DNA of 64,000 nt from JALHST01 sp038316335 (GCA_038316335.1 JBBQAM010000009.1:27169-91168), one strand, 5' to 3'; shown: positions 54,553-63,548, counted from the stretch's first letter. Notes: a model not told the origin generated them from the sequence alone. Translations and numbers: made by a program.

Positions 54553-54792
54553 TTACTTTGTAAGTAATCCTTGCGCCTTCGCTTCTTTTAAAACTACGGA
54601 TATGCCTTTTTTGTTGATCGATTTCAATGCCTTGGCAGAAACCTTTAAGGTTACCCAACGATCTTCCTCAGGAATATAAAAACGTTTTTTGGAAAGATTT
54701 ACATTAAATCTTCTTCGTGTCTTATTGATCGAAAACGATACATTGTTTCCGAACATCGAACTCTTTCCAGTAATTTGACAAACTTTTGACAT
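54553..54792 (-). CDS. rpmB: Large ribosomal subunit protein bL28
   Basis: A 79-residue ribosomal protein: MSKVCQITGKSSMFGNNVSFSINKT, RRRFNVNLSKKRFYIP and a C-terminal SIKKKGI-like INKKGISVVLK. The zinc cysteine pairs of other bL28 proteins are missing except Cys5, the usual state in this phylum. First gene of rpmB-rpmG-DUF4295, with a good promoter just upstream. Confidence 0.97.
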   Translation of the reverse strand: MSKVCQITGKSSMFGNNVSFSINKTRRRFNVNLSKKRFYIPEEDRWVTLKVSAKALKSINKKGISVVLKEAKAQGLLTK

Positions 54793-54821
54793 CGTGCTGA
54801 GTTTTTCGTATAAACAGGGTG

Positions 54822-54852
54822 CAAATTTATATCATTTTTACGGGACGGGCAA
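54822..54852 (-). promoter_or_regulatory. Promoter of the rpmB operon, Bacteroidota type
   Basis: On the minus strand TTG (-33 region, preceded by TG) is followed after 20 bases by TAAATTTG, an exact match to the -7 consensus TAnnTTTG, 29 bases before the rpmB start. Spacing agrees with the primary sigma factor of this phylum. Confidence 0.55.
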
Positions 54853-54861
54853 CATTCTTAT

Positions 54862-56112
54862 CTAGAATTTTAAAATTTCTTTCTGTAGCATTTCAAGGGC
54901 CTTGTTGACGGACTTTTCTACAATGCGTTCGCGATGGTTTCCCATATTGAATTTTTGTACATATACATCATTTGGTGTGGCTATAGCGATATACACAGTA
55001 CCGATATCCGCATCTGAATCTCCCTTGGTTGGGCCGGCATTTCCAGTGGTTGCCACGGAAAAATCGGTATTCAACAACTTTTTTACATTTTGGGCCATCA
55101 GGTAAGCAACCTCGGCACTTACGACCGAATGGCGCTCAATGATTTCCTTAGGGATCTGGAGCACTTCAACTTTGGTCTCCGTGGCATAACTCACGATACC
55201 ACCTTTAAAGTAGTTCGATGCCCCTGGAATAGATGTAAGTTCTTGGGCGATTTTGCCTCCGGTACAACTCTCGGCAGTAGCCAAGGTCATCTTTTTTTCG
55301 ATAAATAGCTTGCCAACTGTTTCCTCTAAATTCTCGTTGTCCTCGATTCCAAATAAAATATCGGTAATCAAGGGATATAATTTTTGAGAGACCTCGTCCA
55401 TCGCCTTTTCAAGCACAATTTTATCAGGGCCTTTGGCAGTCAAGCGCAACCGCACTTTACCCAAATTGGGCAGGTAGGCCAATTTGATAAAAGGCGGTAA
55501 ATTATCTTCCCATTGCTCTATTCGATTGGCAATCGCACTCTCGCCCATACCATAGGTTACCAAGGTTTTGTGAATAATATGTGGGCGGTCAAACCGAGCG
55601 GCGATTTTTGGCAGGACCATGGTGGTCATCAAACTCTTCATTTCGAAAGGGACACCGGGAAGCGATACAAAGACCGTCCCGTCCTCCTCGAACCACATAC
55701 CTGGGGCCGTGCCGTACGCATTATGCAACACGGTGGCTTTTGAAGGTACTTGCGCTTGTTTGCGATTGATATCGGAAATAGGAGCCGTTGTAATAAATTT
55801 TTTGAATAACACCTCAATGTGGCGAAGTACTTCGTCTTGTTCCACCAGAGTATCCTTGAAAAACTCGCAAAATGCGTGTTTGGTGATATCGTCTTTTGTT
55901 GGGCCCAAACCACCGGTTACGATCACTACCGAACTTCGAGCTTTCGCTTCCTGAAGGGCCGACAAAATATGCGACATATCATCTTGAATGGAAGTAATCT
56001 GATAAACCGAAACCCCTATTTTATTCAGTTCTTTGGCAATAAAGGCCGAATTGGTGTCAACAATTTGTCCTATAAGAATCTCATCGCCTATGGTGATGAT
56101 CTCTGCGAACAT
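54862..56112 (-). CDS. cinA: CinA family protein (nicotinamide-nucleotide amidohydrolase)
   Basis: A 416-residue two-domain protein. The N-terminal molybdopterin-binding-like (COG1058) domain has EIITIGDEILIGQIVDTNSAFIAKEL and VTGGLGPTKDDIT (about 64-76). The C-terminal amidohydrolase domain has TAESCTGGKIAQELTSIPGAS (about 280-300) and TGNAGPTKGDSD. It deamidates NMN in pyridine nucleotide recycling and hydrolyses ADP-ribose in some species. The start codon overlaps the stop of the HPt gene (TAATG at 56110-56114), so expression is coupled to it. Confidence 0.95.
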   Translation of the reverse strand: MFAEIITIGDEILIGQIVDTNSAFIAKELNKIGVSVYQITSIQDDMSHILSALQEAKARSSVVIVTGGLGPTKDDITKHAFCEFFKDTLVEQDEVLRHIEVLFKKFITTAPISDINRKQAQVPSKATVLHNAYGTAPGMWFEEDGTVFVSLPGVPFEMKSLMTTMVLPKIAARFDRPHIIHKTLVTYGMGESAIANRIEQWEDNLPPFIKLAYLPNLGKVRLRLTAKGPDKIVLEKAMDEVSQKLYPLITDILFGIEDNENLEETVGKLFIEKKMTLATAESCTGGKIAQELTSIPGASNYFKGGIVSYATETKVEVLQIPKEIIERHSVVSAEVAYLMAQNVKKLLNTDFSVATTGNAGPTKGDSDADIGTVYIAIATPNDVYVQKFNMGNHRERIVEKSVNKALEMLQKEILKF

Positions 56113-56450
56113 TAGAGGTGGAAATCTTTTTTTAATTCTGAAACTACCTGATTGATATCTTTTTTAAGAATCGGGAAGACCTTTTCTATTTGGGCCATAT
56201 TGGCTGCATTTTTGCCCAAAGTCTCAATTTCCAAGGCAGCGGCACGCGTTTGTTCCATCCCCAATAAATCTACATTGGGTTTAATTTTATGCGCCAATTG
56301 ATACACTTTTTCATAGTCACTATGTGCCAAGGCACTCTCTAAGGCCTGCAAGTCATGAGGCACTTCCTCTAAAAAGACCGAAATTACAGAATTGACGAAA
56401 TCCTCATCCCCATCTGCCATTTCATTGATTTTATCAAGATTGTATATCAT
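56112..56450 (-). CDS. Stand-alone histidine phosphotransfer (HPt) protein
   Basis: A 112-residue four-helix HPt domain. The phosphorylatable histidine is His54 in YQLAHKIKPNVDLLGM, with the conserved Lys two residues later and Gly nearby. A leading helix (FVNSVISVFLEEVPHDLQALESAL) is typical. There is no kinase or receiver domain in the gene and none in adjacent genes, so its phosphorelay partner lies elsewhere. It is joined by one-base TAATG overlaps both to the FAH-family gene upstream and to cinA downstream. Confidence 0.92.
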   Translation of the reverse strand: MIYNLDKINEMADGDEDFVNSVISVFLEEVPHDLQALESALAHSDYEKVYQLAHKIKPNVDLLGMEQTRAAALEIETLGKNAANMAQIEKVFPILKKDINQVVSELKKDFHL

Positions 56451-57061
56451 TATTTTACTTTTACAGAGAAGAGTTCATGCCCTTCCAATATGCCCGAAAG
56501 ATAGTCATTTGTCATTATTCTTCCAACACCCGCAGGGGTACCAGTAAAAATAATATCACCCTTTTTCAACATAAAAAATCGGGAAACATAGGCAATAAGG
56601 TCGTCGAACGCCCATAGCATATGGCTGGTATTGCCATTCTGCACTATTTGGCCATTCTTTAGCAACCTAAAATTCAAATTGTTCAAATCAGAGAAATCGG
56701 TCTTTGGGAGCCAGCTACCAATTACGGCAGCACCATCAAAACCTTTCGCTTTCTCCCAAGGGAGGCCCTTTTCTTTGAGTTGGGACTGTAGGTCCCGCGC
56801 TGTAAAATCAATACCCAAGCCTATTTCATCATAATAGGTAGCGGCAAATTTTGGATCAATATGTTTACCGACCTTTTTTATTTTTATCAGTACTTCGACC
56901 TCATAATGAACATCCTGTGTGAAATCGGGGATAAAGAAATCCTGATCCCTCGGAAGAATCGCCGAGTCAGGTTTTATAAATATCACTGGGTCTAATGGCC
57001 GTTCATTGCCGAGTTCTTTAATATGATCGACATAGTTTCGACCAATGCAGATGAGCTTCAT
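56450..57061 (-). CDS. Fumarylacetoacetate hydrolase (FAH) family protein
   Basis: A 203-residue minimal FAH-fold protein. It starts KLICIGRNYVDHIKELGNERP, with PVIFIKPDSAIL, metal-binding Glu residues in VHYEVEVLIKI (about 70-75) and the Asp/Lys in DFTARDLQ and EKAKGFDGAAVIGSWL. The end has KKGDIIFTGTPAGVG. Single-domain members are acylpyruvases, oxaloacetate decarboxylases or 2-hydroxyhepta-dienedioate-type isomerases; the exact reaction is not decidable. Shares TAATG with the HPt gene. Confidence 0.93.
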   Translation of the reverse strand: MKLICIGRNYVDHIKELGNERPLDPVIFIKPDSAILPRDQDFFIPDFTQDVHYEVEVLIKIKKVGKHIDPKFAATYYDEIGLGIDFTARDLQSQLKEKGLPWEKAKGFDGAAVIGSWLPKTDFSDLNNLNFRLLKNGQIVQNGNTSHMLWAFDDLIAYVSRFFMLKKGDIIFTGTPAGVGRIMTNDYLSGILEGHELFSVKVK

Positions 57062-57216
57062 GAATTTAGGTTATCTGGATTAATGGTTTAAGGTGCTTAG
57101 GGATGCAAAATAGGGATTATTACCGGTTGTTCATAGCTTAAATTGCCCCTACCCTGCTTGTATAACAGGTCGAAGCGGCTATGTATGCCACTTTTTTGGG
57201 TACTATTTGAAAGTTT

Positions 57217-57993
57217 TCAACCCAGCTTATTGTTCAATCTACTTAATTTTATCTGGGTAAGTACTTTTTTGGTATATAACGGAAAGTCAGCATTGAGGAT
57301 CCATCCAAAATAACCTGGTTCATTATCAAGCACTTCATTGACCCTTTTACCTTTGTGCTTGCCGAATGAAAATATTTCCACCCCCTCCTCATCAAAGCCA
57401 ATGAAACCGGCAAAATCCGCAAATTGTCTGTGGGTAGAGAATTCCGCTAGTTTTTTAATGTTATTCTCAAGTTCGGGATACCGATCCAACTGGGAAAGGA
57501 GCACTTCATAAGTTGCTAGCGTGTCGGCCTTTGCACTATGCGCATCACTAAGCTCTTTGTCACAGTAAAACTTATATGCGGCTTCCAACGTACGCTTTTC
57601 CATTTTATGAAAAATGGTCTGAACATCGACCGAAACCATATGTTTCATATCGAAATCGATATCGGCGCGTAGCATTTCTTCAGCTAGTAAGGGAATGTCG
57701 AAGCGATCTGAATTAAATCCGCCAAGATCACTATCCTTTATCATTTTGTAAATTTCCTGGGCCAGCTTCTTAAAGGTGGGTTCATTGGCCACTTTTTCGT
57801 TCGAAATCCCATGAATTGCGGTGGTTTCAGCAGGAATTTCCATTTCAGGATTTACCAACCACGTCTTACTTTCCCTATTCCCATTAGGGTAGATCTTTAA
57901 AATGGAGATTTCAACGATTCGATCAAGGGCAACATTGATGCCGGTGGTCTCTAAATCAAAAAAACAAATGGGGCGTGTAAGCTTTAAATCCAT
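57217..57993 (-). CDS. DnaQ-like 3'-5' exonuclease (DEDDh)
   Basis: A 258-residue exonuclease. Exo I is FFDLETTG (Asp13, Glu15), Exo II lies in GGFNSDRFDIPLLAEE (Asp near 98) and Exo III in ELSDAHSAKADTLATYEVL (His and Asp). All catalytic residues are present. The C-terminal part (about 205-258) carries FGKHKGKRVNEVLDNEPGYFGWIL, a DUF3820-like module also found alone in the gene at 11331. Two metal ion exonuclease acting on DNA or RNA ends; its process (repair, proofreading, RNA turnover) is unclear. Confidence 0.93.
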   Translation of the reverse strand: MDLKLTRPICFFDLETTGINVALDRIVEISILKIYPNGNRESKTWLVNPEMEIPAETTAIHGISNEKVANEPTFKKLAQEIYKMIKDSDLGGFNSDRFDIPLLAEEMLRADIDFDMKHMVSVDVQTIFHKMEKRTLEAAYKFYCDKELSDAHSAKADTLATYEVLLSQLDRYPELENNIKKLAEFSTHRQFADFAGFIGFDEEGVEIFSFGKHKGKRVNEVLDNEPGYFGWILNADFPLYTKKVLTQIKLSRLNNKLG

Positions 57994-58106
57994 ACGGCAT
58001 GCTACTTTTTACAAAGATAAACCTTCAAAAAGTAAAGCGAAATGTTTGACGGCTAAATTTCAAATCATTGCCAATTCCCGAAAATTCAGCCTTGCATTGA
58101 TGCCGG

Positions 58107-58715
58107 TTATCCCGCCTTTTTGAATTTTCGGGGCATGGGTCGATAGGCATAATAATGAAGTACCTCTTCCAAGGCCAATTGTAAGGCCTTATTGATCGGA
58201 ACAATGTTATTGCCTAATCTAAAATCTATGTGGGACAACTTCTGGTAGTAGTTCGAAAAAATAGGTATCGAAAGGCCATTATTGATGGCCAGCGCAGTCA
58301 GTTCATAATTATCTCGTTGATTTTCCTTAATGATTTTGCAGGTCGCCAATCGTAAAAGTCCCAGTTTGTCCCGCCCGGCCGCAAACCCAAAGAGGCGACA
58401 GATAAGCCCGCGATAGGCATATTGGCTGCAACTTCCCTTGGCAGAATCAATCAATGACAAAGGGCTATATAAATGGCAGATTGAAGTAGGATGTTTTTTG
58501 ATTTCATCTAAGACTTGCAGGGCCATACCCTCTAAAAAAATATGGTAGGCCCAAGGCAAAAATTCAAGGGGCGAGGCTTCCACTTCCGGATTGGTACAAC
58601 ACTTTCCGCACCCAGCGACACAATGTAATTTTGTATGGGATTGGAACTTTGCTATCTCCTTTTCCAATTGGCCATATAGCAATTCCACAGATCGCACCCT
58701 CCGCTGTATCGACAT
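58107..58715 (-). CDS. YkgJ-type cysteine-cluster protein
   Basis: A 202-residue protein with a CxxxCxxCC cluster at Cys32, 36, 39 and 40 (HCVAGCGKCCTNPEVEASPLE) and later cysteines in CHLYSPL, GSCSQYAYRGLICRLFGF. This is the layout of the zinc/iron-chelating CxxCxxCC (YkgJ) family. The RGLICRLFGFA segment is conserved in it. The open frame reaches 58820, but the first 35 residues are basic and unconserved, so I start at 58715. Function unknown; metal binding is inferred. Confidence 0.82.
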   Translation of the reverse strand: MSIQRRVRSVELLYGQLEKEIAKFQSHTKLHCVAGCGKCCTNPEVEASPLEFLPWAYHIFLEGMALQVLDEIKKHPTSICHLYSPLSLIDSAKGSCSQYAYRGLICRLFGFAAGRDKLGLLRLATCKIIKENQRDNYELTALAINNGLSIPIFSNYYQKLSHIDFRLGNNIVPINKALQLALEEVLHYYAYRPMPRKFKKAG

Positions 58716-59132
58716 GAATTTTCTTGTAAAGGTACGCTTGAAATGAATGCGACAATTTTTTGTGAAAGACTTATTTTTCGGGATTGAAAAAAAATTGGGA
58801 TTCGATAAATTGGAATACATAGGTACGCTTGATTTTCACCTTCGTCGATTCCGAGACCAAATCTTGAAGCAATAGGAACACCGCTGAACTTTCATTGAGT
58901 TTTTAGAAGGGCCAATGATCAAATGGGGCATCTTTCTACCACGCTATCGATGCCCTTTCGCATCGGAAACCCATTTCCGAAAATCAATTTGTAACAATTG
59001 AACTATTAATGGCGCGGTAAAAACCGGTTCAAAACAATGGAAACCAAAGAATCGGTTTTATTTTAGGAACCTATGGGCCAAGTGGGAATCTTAAATCATC
59101 AACCGTAGCAGTTTTAGGAAAGCGTTGATCCC
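58716..59132. other. Intergenic stretch without recognised signals
   Basis: A 417-base gap between the cysteine-cluster gene and the end of the E2 gene, both on the minus strand. I see no ORF with coding character, no terminator with a T tract and no clear promoter. The first 105 bases form an open but probably untranslated extension of the cysteine-cluster frame. Confidence 0.5.
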
Positions 59133-60485
59133 TTAGATTTCCCGATTCACGTCCCAAGCTTCCAAATAATCGGCTACGGCCTTTGCGAACATACTGCCCA
59201 AAGCACCGTTGACCACCCGGTGGTCATAACTATGGGACAAATACATTTTACTTCGAATACCGATAAAATCGCCTTCGGGTGTCTCGATTACGGCGGGCAC
59301 TTTGCGAATGGCCCCTAATGCGAGGATACCGACCTGTGGTTGGTTTATTATCGGCGTTCCAAAAACACTTCCAAAAGTTCCAACATTGGTGACCGTATAG
59401 GTACCTTCTTGAATTTCGTCTGGTTTTAATTGATTGGTGCGGGCCCTCTCGGCTAAATCATTTACTACTTGCGCCATACCGACCAAATTCAATCGGTCTG
59501 CATTTTTAATCACCGGAACTATTAAATTCCCGTCGGGCAATGCCGCGGCCATACCAATATTGATATTCTTTTTCTTAACGATCCTATCGCCCGATAATGA
59601 AATGTTCATCATGGGATATGTTTTTAATGCTTTGGCAACGGCTTCCATAAAAATGGGCGTGAAGGTCAATTTCCCGCCTTCCCTTTTTTCGAAGGAGACT
59701 TTCATCTTATTCCGCCAATTCACAATATTGGTAACATCGACTTCTATAAAACTTTGAACATGCGCAGAGGTCGAAACACTTTCAACCATATGCTTGGCAA
59801 TCATTTTGCCCATTCGGCTCAATTCTACGACCTCATCAGTACCCCCAGAGGCATTGGCTGCCATTGTCGGACCCTCACTCTTGGGGGTGTCGGCGCTCTT
59901 TTCTATGGTAGCGACCTTTTCCTGGGCTGTGGGTTCGGCTTGGCGATCTTCTGCCAATTTTCTGTCTTCAAGGTATTGCAGGATATCATTCTTACTTACC
60001 CGACCTTCCTTGCCACTTCCTACAATGGTATCTAGTTCTGCGATCGTGATACCTTCCGCTTTGGCAATGTTTCTAACCAACGGTGAATAAAAACGATCCG
60101 AAGCACTAAAATCCTGTATGGTATTGGTTTCTGAAGCTTCCTTTACGGCGGGCATGCTTGCCTCAGGTGTGGGGGTCTGATCTTTTACTACTTCCTGGTC
60201 GGTGCCATTTTCCTGGGTTTTATCAGTTGGCGATGCCACTACTCCATTTAATTCAATAATGGCAACGGTCTGCCCTACCTTAATAATATCATCTACATTG
60301 AAAAGTTTTTCGACCAAGGTCCCTTCTACTTCGCTTGGTACCTCTGAATCAACCTTATCGGTGGCAATTTCAAAAACAGCCTCATCCATTTCAACGACAT
60401 CGCCAACCTCCTTCAACCAGGAGGTCAAGGTAGCCTCTGCTACGCTCTCCCCCATTCTCGGCAATTTTAATTCAAATTTTGACAT
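59133..60485 (-). CDS. 2-oxo acid dehydrogenase E2 component (dihydrolipoamide acyltransferase)
   Basis: A 450-residue E2 subunit. The lipoyl domain (1-78) has the lipoylated Lys44 in ATDKVDSEVP. A flexible Glu/Thr-rich linker (about 80-128) leads to the E3/E1-binding domain (about 130-172, FYSPLVRNIAKAEGI, GRVSKNDILQYL). A second linker precedes the catalytic domain (about 215-450) with the active-site His422 in DHRVVNG. The MGESVAEA start and one lipoyl domain point to a branched-chain or generic 2-oxoacid complex rather than PDH with several lipoyl domains. E1 and E3 are not adjacent. It follows recR by 81 bases. Confidence 0.93.
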   Translation of the reverse strand: MSKFELKLPRMGESVAEATLTSWLKEVGDVVEMDEAVFEIATDKVDSEVPSEVEGTLVEKLFNVDDIIKVGQTVAIIELNGVVASPTDKTQENGTDQEVVKDQTPTPEASMPAVKEASETNTIQDFSASDRFYSPLVRNIAKAEGITIAELDTIVGSGKEGRVSKNDILQYLEDRKLAEDRQAEPTAQEKVATIEKSADTPKSEGPTMAANASGGTDEVVELSRMGKMIAKHMVESVSTSAHVQSFIEVDVTNIVNWRNKMKVSFEKREGGKLTFTPIFMEAVAKALKTYPMMNISLSGDRIVKKKNINIGMAAALPDGNLIVPVIKNADRLNLVGMAQVVNDLAERARTNQLKPDEIQEGTYTVTNVGTFGSVFGTPIINQPQVGILALGAIRKVPAVIETPEGDFIGIRSKMYLSHSYDHRVVNGALGSMFAKAVADYLEAWDVNREI

Positions 60486-60566
60486 ATGCTTATTTTATAG
60501 GACGTTTGGGGTGATTTTTTGCAAAAATACTAAAAAAGCCTCCCCTCGAATAAACGTATTGCAAGA

Positions 60567-61187
60567 TTAATTCAATTTTAAAGAGCCTTCGAAAGGAATT
60601 CGGTTCAAAATACTTCTCCCCAAGGTTACCTCATCGGCAAACTCCAACTCATCACCTACGGCAATTCCTCTGGCAATTGTAGAAGTTTTGATGTCTAACC
60701 CGTGTAATTGTTTATAGATATAGAAATTGGTCGTGTCACCTTCCATGGTAGAACTCAATGCAAAAATAAGTTCCTTTATGACGCCTTCCCGTGCCTTGTT
60801 TACCAAGGAAGTAATGGTTAGGTTATGAGGGCCCACCCCTTCGATCGGCGATATTTTTCCGCCGAGCACATGATACAGTCCCCTATATTGCCCCGTGTTC
60901 TCAATAGCCATAACGTCTCTAATGTCTTCAACGACACAAACCAAAGCTTTGTCCCTTTTCATACTTGCACAGATTTCGCACAATTCGACATCGGAAATAT
61001 TATGACAATTCGAGCAAAACTTGACCGAGCTGCGTAGATTTTCCAAAGCATGCGTCAACCGGGCGGATCGGTCCTTGGGCTGCTTCAATAAATGCAGTAC
61101 CAGCCGCAAAGCGGTACGTTTGCCGATTCCCGGTAGTTGCGACATCTCGTATACCGCATTTTCCAATAGTTTTGAAGAAAAATCCAT
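60567..61187 (-). CDS. recR: Recombination protein RecR
   Basis: A 206-residue RecR that works with RecO/RecF to load RecA at gaps. The N-terminal HhH has SQLPGIGKRTALRLVLHLL (about 16-34). The zinc finger is Cys58, Cys61, Cys70 and Cys73. The Toprim domain starts at LVCVVEDIRDVMAIENT (about 82-98). The gene overlaps the upstream open extension of the divergent symporter frame; a -7-like TAATTTTG at 61205-61212 on the minus strand is 17 bases before its start. Confidence 0.97.
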   Translation of the reverse strand: MDFSSKLLENAVYEMSQLPGIGKRTALRLVLHLLKQPKDRSARLTHALENLRSSVKFCSNCHNISDVELCEICASMKRDKALVCVVEDIRDVMAIENTGQYRGLYHVLGGKISPIEGVGPHNLTITSLVNKAREGVIKELIFALSSTMEGDTTNFYIYKQLHGLDIKTSTIARGIAVGDELEFADEVTLGRSILNRIPFEGSLKLN

Positions 61188-61204
61188 GGTTCTGGTTTAC
61201 CAGA

Positions 61205-61212
61205 CAAAATTA
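61205..61212 (-). promoter_or_regulatory. Candidate -7 element for recR
   Basis: TAATTTTG on the minus strand fits TAnnTTTG 17 bases before the recR start. The -33 region is not convincing. Confidence 0.3.
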
Positions 61213-61255
61213 CATACTATTTTTACTTTTTGTACTTTACCTGAAAATTATTTGC

Positions 61256-62713
61256 ATGACGCCGACCAACATCCTTCTGCTCATAGGTGGCTATTTTTTG
61301 TTGCTTATGCTTATTTCGTATTTCACGGGCAAAAACGATTCGAACGAGGATTTTTTCAAGGCCGGGAAACATTCCCCATGGTTCGTAGTAGCCTTTGGGA
61401 TGGTAGGGGCGTCCTTATCAGGGGTTACGTTCATTTCGGTGCCTGGCTGGGTGGCCGATTCGCAGTTCAGTTATATGCAGGTGGTTTTCGGTTATTTTTT
61501 AGGGTATCTCATTACCGCATTTGTGTTACTACCCATTTATTACAAACAAAATGTCACTTCCATCTACCAATATCTCGATGAGCGTTTTGGCCTTATCAGT
61601 TATAAGGTAGGGGCGGTTTCATTTTTTGTGTCCAGGGTACTGGGGGCTTCATTTCGTTTGTTTCTAGTAGCTATTGTCTTGCAGCAGTTTGTGTTTGATG
61701 CGTGGAATGTTCCTTTTGAGGCAACAGTTACCTTATCGATTTTACTTATTTGGATCTATACTTTTAAGGGTGGAATAAAAACGATCGTTTGGACCGATAC
61801 GCTGCAGACCTTATTCATGCTATTGGCTGTTGGACTATCCATACATTTCATTTTGGCGAAAATGGATTGGACTTTTGGCCAATTCTTGACATCGAACGAA
61901 TTTAAGGAATACAACAAAACATTCTTTACCGAAGATTTTTTCGCCAAAAACAGTTTTATCAAATCGTTTTTAGGGGGCATGTTCATTACCATTTGTATGA
62001 CGGGCCTCGATCAAGATATGATGCAAAAGAACCTGACCTGCCGATCTTTAAGGGATGCTCAAAAGAACATGGTCAGTTTTAGTATTGTCTTGGTTGCGGT
62101 AACTTTTGTATTTATGCTTTTAGGCGCCCTGTTATTTATCTATGCCGACCAGCATCAGATTGCATTGCCTATGATGGACGGCAAAGCAAAATCAGATCTA
62201 TTATTTCCCGAAATAGCCCTGAATACTGGCTTAGGGCCCGTTGTGGCCATTACCTTTATCCTCGGCTTGATAGCTGCGGCCTATAGCAGTGCCGATAGTG
62301 CCTTGACTTCGTTGACGACCTCTTTTTGTGTTGACTTTTTGGGAATTGAAAAACAACCCGAGTCCCGTCAAAAAAGAATACGGAAAACCACCCATGTGGG
62401 CATGAGTATCTTGTTGATCCTGGTTGTCATATCATTCAAACATATTCTTGATACCAATGTAATTGATGGACTATTGCAGGTAGCATCTTATACCTATGGA
62501 CCCTTATTAGGCCTTTTTGCCTTCGGCATTTTTACAAAATATCAGGTGTTTGATCGGTATGTATGGATAGTGGCCCTCACTTCGGTACTGATCATCGTCG
62601 GTTTAGCCCACATACCTTCAGACAAATTAGGCGGTTATGTATTCGGCTATGAACTATTGCCAATAAACGGTGCCCTTACTTTTTTCGGATTGTGGTCAAT
62701 CAGAAAAAAATAA
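61256..62713 (+). CDS. Sodium:solute symporter family protein
   Basis: A 485-residue secondary transporter of the SSS family (LeuT fold) with about 13 hydrophobic helices starting at residue 5. Family segments: SPWFVVAFGMVGASLSGVTFISVPGWV (about 38-64) with the sodium-site Ser/Thr, VLGASFRLFLV, and the unwound-helix region GLIAAAYSSADSALTSLTTSFCVDF (about 335-359). The substrate cannot be read from the sequence; the group includes sialic acid, proline and sugar transporters. The frame is open back to 61172, overlapping recR, but ATG at 61256 begins the first membrane helix. Confidence 0.92.
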   Translation: MTPTNILLLIGGYFLLLMLISYFTGKNDSNEDFFKAGKHSPWFVVAFGMVGASLSGVTFISVPGWVADSQFSYMQVVFGYFLGYLITAFVLLPIYYKQNVTSIYQYLDERFGLISYKVGAVSFFVSRVLGASFRLFLVAIVLQQFVFDAWNVPFEATVTLSILLIWIYTFKGGIKTIVWTDTLQTLFMLLAVGLSIHFILAKMDWTFGQFLTSNEFKEYNKTFFTEDFFAKNSFIKSFLGGMFITICMTGLDQDMMQKNLTCRSLRDAQKNMVSFSIVLVAVTFVFMLLGALLFIYADQHQIALPMMDGKAKSDLLFPEIALNTGLGPVVAITFILGLIAAAYSSADSALTSLTTSFCVDFLGIEKQPESRQKRIRKTTHVGMSILLILVVISFKHILDTNVIDGLLQVASYTYGPLLGLFAFGIFTKYQVFDRYVWIVALTSVLIIVGLAHIPSDKLGGYVFGYELLPINGALTFFGLWSIRKK

Positions 62714-62819
62714 GTTTTGGTCACAAGCCACACTGTGGTCGAAGCGCAATCTGATTTTACAACTGGGAAAGAACCCATAGATTTACCTTATAAGCGCAAT
62801 GAAATTTCAAGATCGGTCC

Positions 62820-63179
62820 CTAATACTGGCCTAAGGATAATAATACCAATGTGCATGCCACTTCGATTTCGATAGCACTTGCCGATAAAAGTGCATAAAA
62901 TTCGGGATTCTCGGTACCTGGGTTGAAGATTACCCGTTTTGGCCCTAGCTTTATGATAGCATCGTAGTAAGCCCGCTGCTTAGTGGGGTTTAAATACAGC
63001 GTCACAGTGTGGATATTCTTAAATTCGGCGAAATCAGACTTAATTGACACTCCGTGAACCGCACCTGATCTTATACCAAAGGCCTCGGTGGGAATATTAT
63101 TTGAGACCAAGCGGTGTATTGCCAAGGAACTGTATCTTCCTAAATTGGTAGAAGCTCCAATAACCAAGGTTTTTTTCAT
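62820..63179 (-). CDS. CoA-binding domain protein
   Basis: A 119-residue Rossmann protein: KKTLVIGASTNLGRYSSLAIHRL (nucleotide-binding loop GASTNLGR), AFGIRSGAVHGVSI and VIFNPGTENPEFYALL. It matches the single-domain CoA-binding (CoA_binding_2) family, usually 115-140 residues. A metabolic sensor or CoA carrier role has been proposed for relatives, without a defined reaction. Convergent with the symporter gene. Confidence 0.9.
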   Translation of the reverse strand: MKKTLVIGASTNLGRYSSLAIHRLVSNNIPTEAFGIRSGAVHGVSIKSDFAEFKNIHTVTLYLNPTKQRAYYDAIIKLGPKRVIFNPGTENPEFYALLSASAIEIEVACTLVLLSLGQY

Positions 63180-63548
63180 ATGTTAAAGTTATGTGAGTTC
63201 ATGTAACTTTCCTTAAAGATACGCGTCTATTTAATACTTGAATTCCTGGTATATTAAAATCTACATCGTTGATAGTGCTATATGTTTATAGTTAATGGTT
63301 AGTGTTTAATATGGCCTATCAGCGAAAAGAACCCCGACAGCAATGTCGGGGTTTTATTTTTTATATCAATTTTAGTCTTCCGATATCAATAATACCTACC
63401 AAAATCTGCATTTGGCAATAGCTGTTGGAATGTAGCGCTCCTAATTTTCAGAAGTGTTAAAATATGTTAAATAGCACACCCCGAAGTAACATCTTCCGTC
63501 AAATATCGTCCAGTAGGTAACATCAATCAATCAAAAAACGAACTTCAC
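63180..63548. other. Divergent intergenic region with an orphan terminator
   Basis: A 369-base region between the divergent CoA-binding gene and the TonB-dependent receptor gene. It must hold both promoters. A strong hairpin with a GCAA loop lies in the middle (63330-63353), although no annotated gene ends there. No ORF of coding character was seen. Confidence 0.6.
63330..63358 (+). terminator. Orphan rho-independent terminator
   Basis: A 10-bp perfect stem AACCCCGACA / TGTCGGGGTT with a GCAA tetraloop, followed by TTATTTTTT. It is located between divergent genes, so it would end a short plus-strand transcript starting between 63180 and 63330. Confidence 0.75.

Noticed and set aside
61172..61255. 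Upstream extension of the symporter into recR
   Set aside because: The extra 28 residues overlap the recR start and precede the first conserved membrane helix; ATG at 61256 is the better start.
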